DNA of 10,275 nucleotides, taken from the NCBI GenBank assembly GCA_008636095.1, contig VSJD01000318.1, forward strand, positions 1-10,275, written 5' to 3'. This DNA is from Kiritimatiellota bacterium (lineage in GTDB: Bacteria > Verrucomicrobiota > Kiritimatiellia > JAAZAB01). Numbering within the stretch: the stretch's first letter is position 1; each line of letters begins with the position of its first letter. The notes under the pieces were generated by a model. It was not told where the DNA came from. It saw only the letters and a program-made list of their open reading frames with translations, and made no database searches. Shown one piece after another: positions 6,890-10,275 of this stretch. The position numbers were made by a program, and so were the translations under genes.

Positions 6890-8176
6890 TTATTTTTCAA
6901 ACGCAAACAGCGACAGCTTCGGCTTGCCGCCCGGAAGATAATCCGGCATCAAATCGGCCAGGATATTCCAAGAAGCAAAGTTATCGGCATAAAGCGGTTC
7001 TCCGGTCTCGGCATGGAAGTTTTCGCGCATGAAGCCGCACTGTTTTACGCTCATGGCAATGACTTTGAAGGTATCGTCGGCCAGTTGTTCAGCCTCGACA
7101 ACGAAGCCGTAATACAACAGTGCATGGAAAACGAACCAGTTGAGCGGAATCCACACCGGCCCCTGCCAATTGGAATTGGTCAGGCGGCGGTGATCGCCAT
7201 AGCGCGGTGGATTGCCCCAGCGAGCCTGGTTATAATATTCACTCGACTTCGACATGCTGCGAATACCGTACGGACTGCGGAAATGATCCGGATTCAGGAC
7301 ATAGTTTTTAATCATCCGTTGCGCCCGCTCCGGTTCGGCCAGCCGCGCGAATAGCGGAATCAGCGCCGGACAACTCAGATAGGCGTATTGCCCGACTTCA
7401 CCGGATAAAGTGCCGTCACCCCAGGAAACGCGGCATTGGCCGGCGCAAAGGTCATAAGCGGCGTAAGTTCCAAATTCGTCATCCCACAGATAAGTGTTGA
7501 TCGCTTTTTTCAGGGTTTCTGCCCGGCAATGATAATCCTGTTGCGCGGAAACATCATGCTGCATTCCGGCCAAATAGGCCATGCTGCGCAATTCCAGATA
7601 TAGCCAGGCATTGAGGTCGGGGGAGATAATGGTATCCGGAGGGAAGACCGTGGCGGCGATCTCGTTATCGAATCCGGACATATAGGGATAGCGCCAGCGG
7701 CAAAGGCCGAACGGGGCGGCATGTTTCTCCAGCCAGTAAGATAGATATTTTTTCAGTTTTGGGAATACAGTTTCAGCCCATGCGGCATCGCCGGTCAGCA
7801 TGGTATAGATCGCAGCATTCTGAGCCAGGAACGGCTGGGCATGGAAATTACTGATCGCGCCGCTGCCACCATCCGCTATGTTGATAACGCATGGCACATA
7901 GCCGGACGCAGTCTGGAACGACAGCATGTTGTCTACGAAATAACACATCTGCTCCGGCTCGCCGGCGGCGGCGAAACGTAAAGTCATGTGATGGTTGTCC
8001 CAACAGTAGATATGGCCGCCGTAGTGCTGTCCATAGGTAACCGTAAGATACGGATAACGTAAACGTCCTTCGGCCGCATGCTGGATCAACGGCATGATCC
8101 GGAGGATATGCGCATGTGCTTGCCGGAATGCGGAAGTATCCATAAAAAAACCATAATTAACACATTGTGTGCGCAT
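6890..8176 (-). CDS. Compact GH63/GH37-type (alpha/alpha)6 glycosidase
   Basis: Numbering is from the ATG at 8176 (428 aa). The helical protein carries the signature blocks of the trehalase / glucosidase I / mannosylglycerate hydrolase group: GGHIYCWDNHHM (D60) near the N-terminus; YMSGFDNE (D170), where the group has its general-acid Asp in SG-x-D; SPDLNAWLYLELRSMA; WQGPVWIPLNWFVFHAL; and MRENFHAETGEPLYADNF with E385 at the position of the general base Glu. These enzymes are inverting alpha-glycosidases acting on trehalose, glucose-capped oligosaccharides or mannosylglycerate; the exact substrate cannot be read from sequence. There is no signal peptide, so it is probably cytoplasmic. At 428 residues it is essentially only the catalytic barrel, without the N-terminal beta domain of eukaryotic and many bacterial GH63 proteins. 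The frame is open back to a TTG at 8209; ATG 8143 is another possible start, and none has a Shine-Dalgarno. It sits upstream of the secreted CBM9 protein on the same strand. Confidence 0.8.
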   Translation of the reverse strand: MRTQCVNYGFFMDTSAFRQAHAHILRIMPLIQHAAEGRLRYPYLTVTYGQHYGGHIYCWDNHHMTLRFAAAGEPEQMCYFVDNMLSFQTASGYVPCVINIADGGSGAISNFHAQPFLAQNAAIYTMLTGDAAWAETVFPKLKKYLSYWLEKHAAPFGLCRWRYPYMSGFDNEIAATVFPPDTIISPDLNAWLYLELRSMAYLAGMQHDVSAQQDYHCRAETLKKAINTYLWDDEFGTYAAYDLCAGQCRVSWGDGTLSGEVGQYAYLSCPALIPLFARLAEPERAQRMIKNYVLNPDHFRSPYGIRSMSKSSEYYNQARWGNPPRYGDHRRLTNSNWQGPVWIPLNWFVFHALLYYGFVVEAEQLADDTFKVIAMSVKQCGFMRENFHAETGEPLYADNFASWNILADLMPDYLPGGKPKLSLFAFEK

Positions 8177-8383
8177 GCCGACAATAACCGGCAAAGGCGC
8201 AGGCGTCAATACCCGGATGTCGAAAACGTCTGTTTCGAGGGCTCAAATGCGCGATGACCCCAATGATTGAGTACCGTTGTATCCTGGAGGCAAAGCTGCC
8301 GCTGCTGAAAACGAACATTAATTGATGCTTCTATTGAAAAATAAATACCGAAACACTGATGTTCGTGCAACATTAAGGTAATG
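8177..8383. other. Intergenic region between the small exported protein and the GH63/37-like gene
   Basis: About 200 bases hold no gene I can support. Two small inverted repeats are present: TCGAAA-ACGTCTG-TTTCGA at 8220-8238, and AACATTA-AGG-TAATGTT at 8369-8385 overlapping the stop of the upstream gene. Neither is followed by a T-run in the minus-strand direction, so neither is a convincing intrinsic terminator. I found no good sigma-70 promoter for the glycosidase, so either a weak or alternative promoter lies here, or transcription reads through from the 10170 operon. Confidence 0.4.
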
Positions 8384-8385
8384 TT
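8369..8385. repeat. AT-rich hairpin at the stop codon
   Basis: AACATTA at 8369-8375 and TAATGTT at 8379-8385 form a perfect 7-bp stem with a 3-base loop. It overlaps the TAA (8384-8386) of the small exported protein. On the coding strand it is not followed by a U-tract, so it might slow 3' exonucleases rather than terminate. Confidence 0.4.
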
Positions 8386-8857
8386 AAAAATCCCAGCCCA
8401 GCCCGTATTCGGTCTGCATGCTGAGGGCATTCTGAATTTGAGCGGCGGTAATGTTGACATTCTGGCTCCACCTTTGCTCCAGGAGATCGTCGGAGACGGC
8501 CATGCCCACCCCGACAAACAAATAGGCGCGCGATGTCAAGGCAAAGCGAAAACCGACAATGGCCTTGTGATACGAGTGCAGAACGCTCGTGTAATTCGAC
8601 TCGTAGGGATTTTGTGGCACCACGGCGGTTGTTACGCTCGCAACCCGGGACCCGAAATATAATTCCGACTGCGGCGTGACGTCCCGCGGCCGATTCGGCG
8701 ATTGCCGATTCGGCGCAGTCTTGCGTACAACAACAATCGGCAAGTTCGTCGTCGCCAGGGCGTCCCCGGCAATCCCGGTAACCGGACACCACAACAGCAC
8801 GGCAACGAAAAGACCTAAGGTGTAAGCTAAAAACAGCCGCCCTTGCTTTCCCCGCAT
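8384..8857 (-). CDS. Small exported protein with outer-membrane-type C-terminal strand, function unknown
   Basis: The 157-residue product starts at ATG 8857, preceded by a GGGAAAA stretch. Residues 1-31 are a signal peptide: charged MRGKQGR, then a long hydrophobic core ending in GIAGD. A Pro/Asn/Arg-rich linker (about 45-63) follows. The rest alternates in beta-strand style: SELYFGSRVASVTTAVV, HKAIVGFRFALTS, AYLFVGVGMAVS and NALSMQTEYGLGWDF. The C-terminal F with W, L and Y at -2, -4 and -6 is the pattern recognised by the BAM outer-membrane insertion machinery. About four strands are too few for a closed monomeric barrel, so it may oligomerise, be a truncated barrel, or not be a barrel at all. 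I do not recognise a family. It begins 2 bp after the stop of the FG-GAP protein, so the two are very likely coexpressed and coupled. Confidence 0.65.
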   Translation of the reverse strand: MRGKQGRLFLAYTLGLFVAVLLWCPVTGIAGDALATTNLPIVVVRKTAPNRQSPNRPRDVTPQSELYFGSRVASVTTAVVPQNPYESNYTSVLHSYHKAIVGFRFALTSRAYLFVGVGMAVSDDLLEQRWSQNVNITAAQIQNALSMQTEYGLGWDF

Positions 8858-8859
8858 TA

Positions 8860-10170
8860 TCAACGGTTTTCCCGCGGAGCTATGTTGATGGTGGAACCCT
8901 GGGGTTGGATTACTAGATCATTCGGGACCGCCGCGTAATTCGCGGCATCCGTGATGGAAACGACATAGACCAACACAACGGTATTGGTATAATGATCGTA
9001 CAACATTTTACCCGGAAGGACAAATTCACTTAAGCCTACAATATTATTGCCGGTCTTGAGCCAGTCATAGGTATAACCCAGCTGGGTCCAGGGAAACGCG
9101 TTCCAAACGCCGTTGGTCATACCGTAATTATGGCTTATAATTTCACTTTGGAACCAGACGCTGTAATTGGTGCTGACCACGGCGGCATAGGGCGTGTTGG
9201 TGCGGAATGATACTTCGGCTTCCCGATCGGTAATTTCCGGGTCGCGCGAGGGCCGCAGCAAGTATTGCGGATCCACATAAAACTCCACAATGGTGGTGTT
9301 GCCACCGGTGGCCGGCAAGCCCAGCAACTGTTTCAGCCGCAAGTAAAGATTTGTACCGGCATAATTCCGGCAGAAATTTTTCAGTTCCGGCACGATGGTC
9401 ACCCAGGACTGCGCATACCGAAACGATGTATACTGGCCGACATGATAATAGTTGGTGGCATCCGCCGCCGCCATATATGACGCAACCAGCACCTCGCGGA
9501 TACCGGTCGTAGAATTGGTCCGCCAGATCAAATTGGTGTTGTCCGCTGTGATGTACGTCAAATCCCTTTTGATTTTGCTGGCCACCACATTCGAGGCGTT
9601 TACCATGGCGTTGGAATACATAACGGCCAGCACGTTCGTGTCCGTCACCTCCGGATCCACGTGGGTACAGAAAGCCCAATGAGCGGTGACCGGCTGATAC
9701 ACGGCTATTTCGGTCATGCCGTCACCGTCATAATCCGCCGGCACGGGATTATAACCCGGTCCGCCCAAGACTGTGGTTTCAACGGGATAATAGCCGCTGG
9801 CGGAGAGTATCACGAACCATTCCCCGGTGGTTTCGTCGTACACGGCCGGATCGTTCTTGCCGTCGCCGTCAAAATCGCCCAGGAGCGGCTCGAATCCCGG
9901 ACCACCCAGGAACGCGCTGCTGTTTGTATCGGCATAGTATTGGCTGGAGAGGAGCACGTGCCATTGCCCGGAGTTGGCCTCATACAGCGCCGGATCAACC
10001 AAGCCATCCCCATCATAATCCGCCGAAACGCAAACGGCACCCGCCCCGCCCCAGATGATTTCGCTTTGTTCCAGCACCGAGCCGAAGACCGTCGCCGAGC
10101 CGGCCAGCCAGCACCCCACGAGCAACATACCGGCTATGCCCGCCTGTCCGCACACGTTTCTTGTGTCCAT
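8860..10170 (-). CDS. Exported FG-GAP/VCBS-repeat protein with uncharacterised C-terminal domain
   Basis: The 436-residue product has a signal sequence at 1-30. L17-V18-G19-C20 fits a lipobox, so it may be a lipoprotein, although a type I cleavage further on is also possible. Three repeats of 47-48 residues follow, each opening with a D-x-D-G-D-G calcium-type loop: DYDGDGLVDPALY (51-63), DFDGDGKNDPAVY (99-111) and DYDGDGMTEIAVY (146-158). The repeats share LGGPG[FY]-x-P before the next loop. This is the FG-GAP/VCBS style of beta-propeller blade, and three blades alone would not close a propeller. Residues about 175-415 form a separate domain rich in Asn, Thr and Tyr, with notable blocks SWVTIVPELKNFC, LYLRLKQLLGLP, TTIVEFYVDPQYLLRPSRDPEITD and AFPWTQLGYTYDW. 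I do not recognise a named family for it. It is probably at the cell surface or in the periplasm, first gene of a two-gene unit with the small outer-membrane-type protein. Confidence 0.75.
   Translation of the reverse strand: MDTRNVCGQAGIAGMLLVGCWLAGSATVFGSVLEQSEIIWGGAGAVCVSADYDGDGLVDPALYEANSGQWHVLLSSQYYADTNSSAFLGGPGFEPLLGDFDGDGKNDPAVYDETTGEWFVILSASGYYPVETTVLGGPGYNPVPADYDGDGMTEIAVYQPVTAHWAFCTHVDPEVTDTNVLAVMYSNAMVNASNVVASKIKRDLTYITADNTNLIWRTNSTTGIREVLVASYMAAADATNYYHVGQYTSFRYAQSWVTIVPELKNFCRNYAGTNLYLRLKQLLGLPATGGNTTIVEFYVDPQYLLRPSRDPEITDREAEVSFRTNTPYAAVVSTNYSVWFQSEIISHNYGMTNGVWNAFPWTQLGYTYDWLKTGNNIVGLSEFVLPGKMLYDHYTNTVVLVYVVSITDAANYAAVPNDLVIQPQGSTINIAPRENR
9670..10020 (-). repeat. Three tandem FG-GAP-type coding repeats
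   Basis: Codons for residues 51-167 of the 8860-10170 product form three imperfect repeats of about 142 bp, each starting with a codon run for D-[YF]-D-G-D-G. They are clearly related at protein level and only loosely at DNA level, so duplication is old rather than a recent slippage event. Confidence 0.75.
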
Positions 10171-10174
10171 ACCG

Positions 10175-10180
10175 CCTCCT
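10175..10180 (-). promoter_or_regulatory. Strong Shine-Dalgarno site (AGGAGG)
   Basis: A perfect AGGAGG on the minus strand lies only 4 nt before the ATG at 10170 and fixes that start. It stands out because the two glycosidase-type genes downstream have no recognisable Shine-Dalgarno. Confidence 0.8.
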
Positions 10181-10222
10181 TATTTATCGTGTTTTCAACT
10201 GATTTGCTGTCACATGGGTATA

Positions 10223-10251
10223 AGAATACGCCTTAGCGCGCAAAAGGGCAA
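10223..10251 (-). promoter_or_regulatory. Candidate sigma-70 promoter for the FG-GAP gene unit
   Basis: On the minus strand TTGCCC (10246-10251) and TATTCT (10223-10228) are separated by 17 nt. Each matches four of six consensus bases, and the -10 lies about 50 nt before the start codon, a normal leader length. This is pattern matching in an AT-rich stretch, with no experimental support. Confidence 0.35.
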
Positions 10252-10275
10252 TTAATTTCCGACATGGTTGGGCGA

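Noticed and set aside
8220..8238. TCGAAA-ACGTCTG-TTTCGA hairpin as a terminator or operator
   Set aside because: The stem is only 6 bp with no T-run, and there is no second copy to support an operator.
9661..10236. A 191-codon plus-strand frame opposite the FG-GAP gene
   Set aside because: It is a shadow of three FG-GAP repeats, whose coding evidence on the minus strand is clear; its own repetitiveness comes from those repeats.

Overview
The window looks like a chromosomal piece from an uncultured saccharolytic bacterium. The PVC superphylum (Lentisphaerota, Kiritimatiellota or Verrucomicrobiota) is the best guess. Pointers are a very large secreted CBM9 plus TIM-barrel protein, a compact GH63/GH37-type enzyme, an FG-GAP-repeat secreted protein, a DegT-family aminotransferase and mostly weak or absent Shine-Dalgarno sites. 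No rRNA or universal marker gene is present, so this placement is inference only.

Layout. Bases 1-489 (minus strand) hold the first 98 residues of a DegT/DnrJ/EryC1/StrS aminotransferase that runs off the window, preceded by a 60-codon fragment of what looks like an amidohydrolase gene. Bases 529-615 (minus) hold the last 28 codons of an IS3-family (rve integrase) transposase. Bases 616-915 have no gene but contain several GC-rich palindromes and a 14-bp tandem repeat. Bases 916-2676 (plus) encode an M14 zinc carboxypeptidase-like protein with a beta-sandwich front end. It converges on a minus-strand series: a 1373-residue secreted multidomain carbohydrate-active protein (2725-6846), a compact (alpha/alpha)6 glycosidase (6890-8176), a 157-residue exported protein ending in an outer-membrane-type C-terminal strand (8384-8857), and a 436-residue exported FG-GAP-repeat protein (8860-10170) with the only strong Shine-Dalgarno site and a plausible promoter upstream.

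How the genes may work together (inference). The secreted CBM9/TIM-barrel protein could bind and open a glycan outside the cell, and the GH63/37-like enzyme, which has no signal peptide, could finish released oligosaccharides inside. The two lie 43 bp apart on the same strand, as in a transcription unit. The M14 protein may act on a peptide or amide part of a glycoconjugate, or be unrelated. The FG-GAP protein and the small outer-membrane-type protein are separated by 2 bp and are probably translated together; neither has a function I can name. The left end is a scar: an IS3 remnant, a decapitated amidohydrolase and palindromic repeats suggest past insertion and deletion beside an intact aminotransferase gene.

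The best candidates for something undescribed are the TIM-barrel core of the giant protein (possible new glycosidase family), the FG-GAP/small barrel gene pair, and the M14 protein with an unusual HxxxE spacing at its zinc site.
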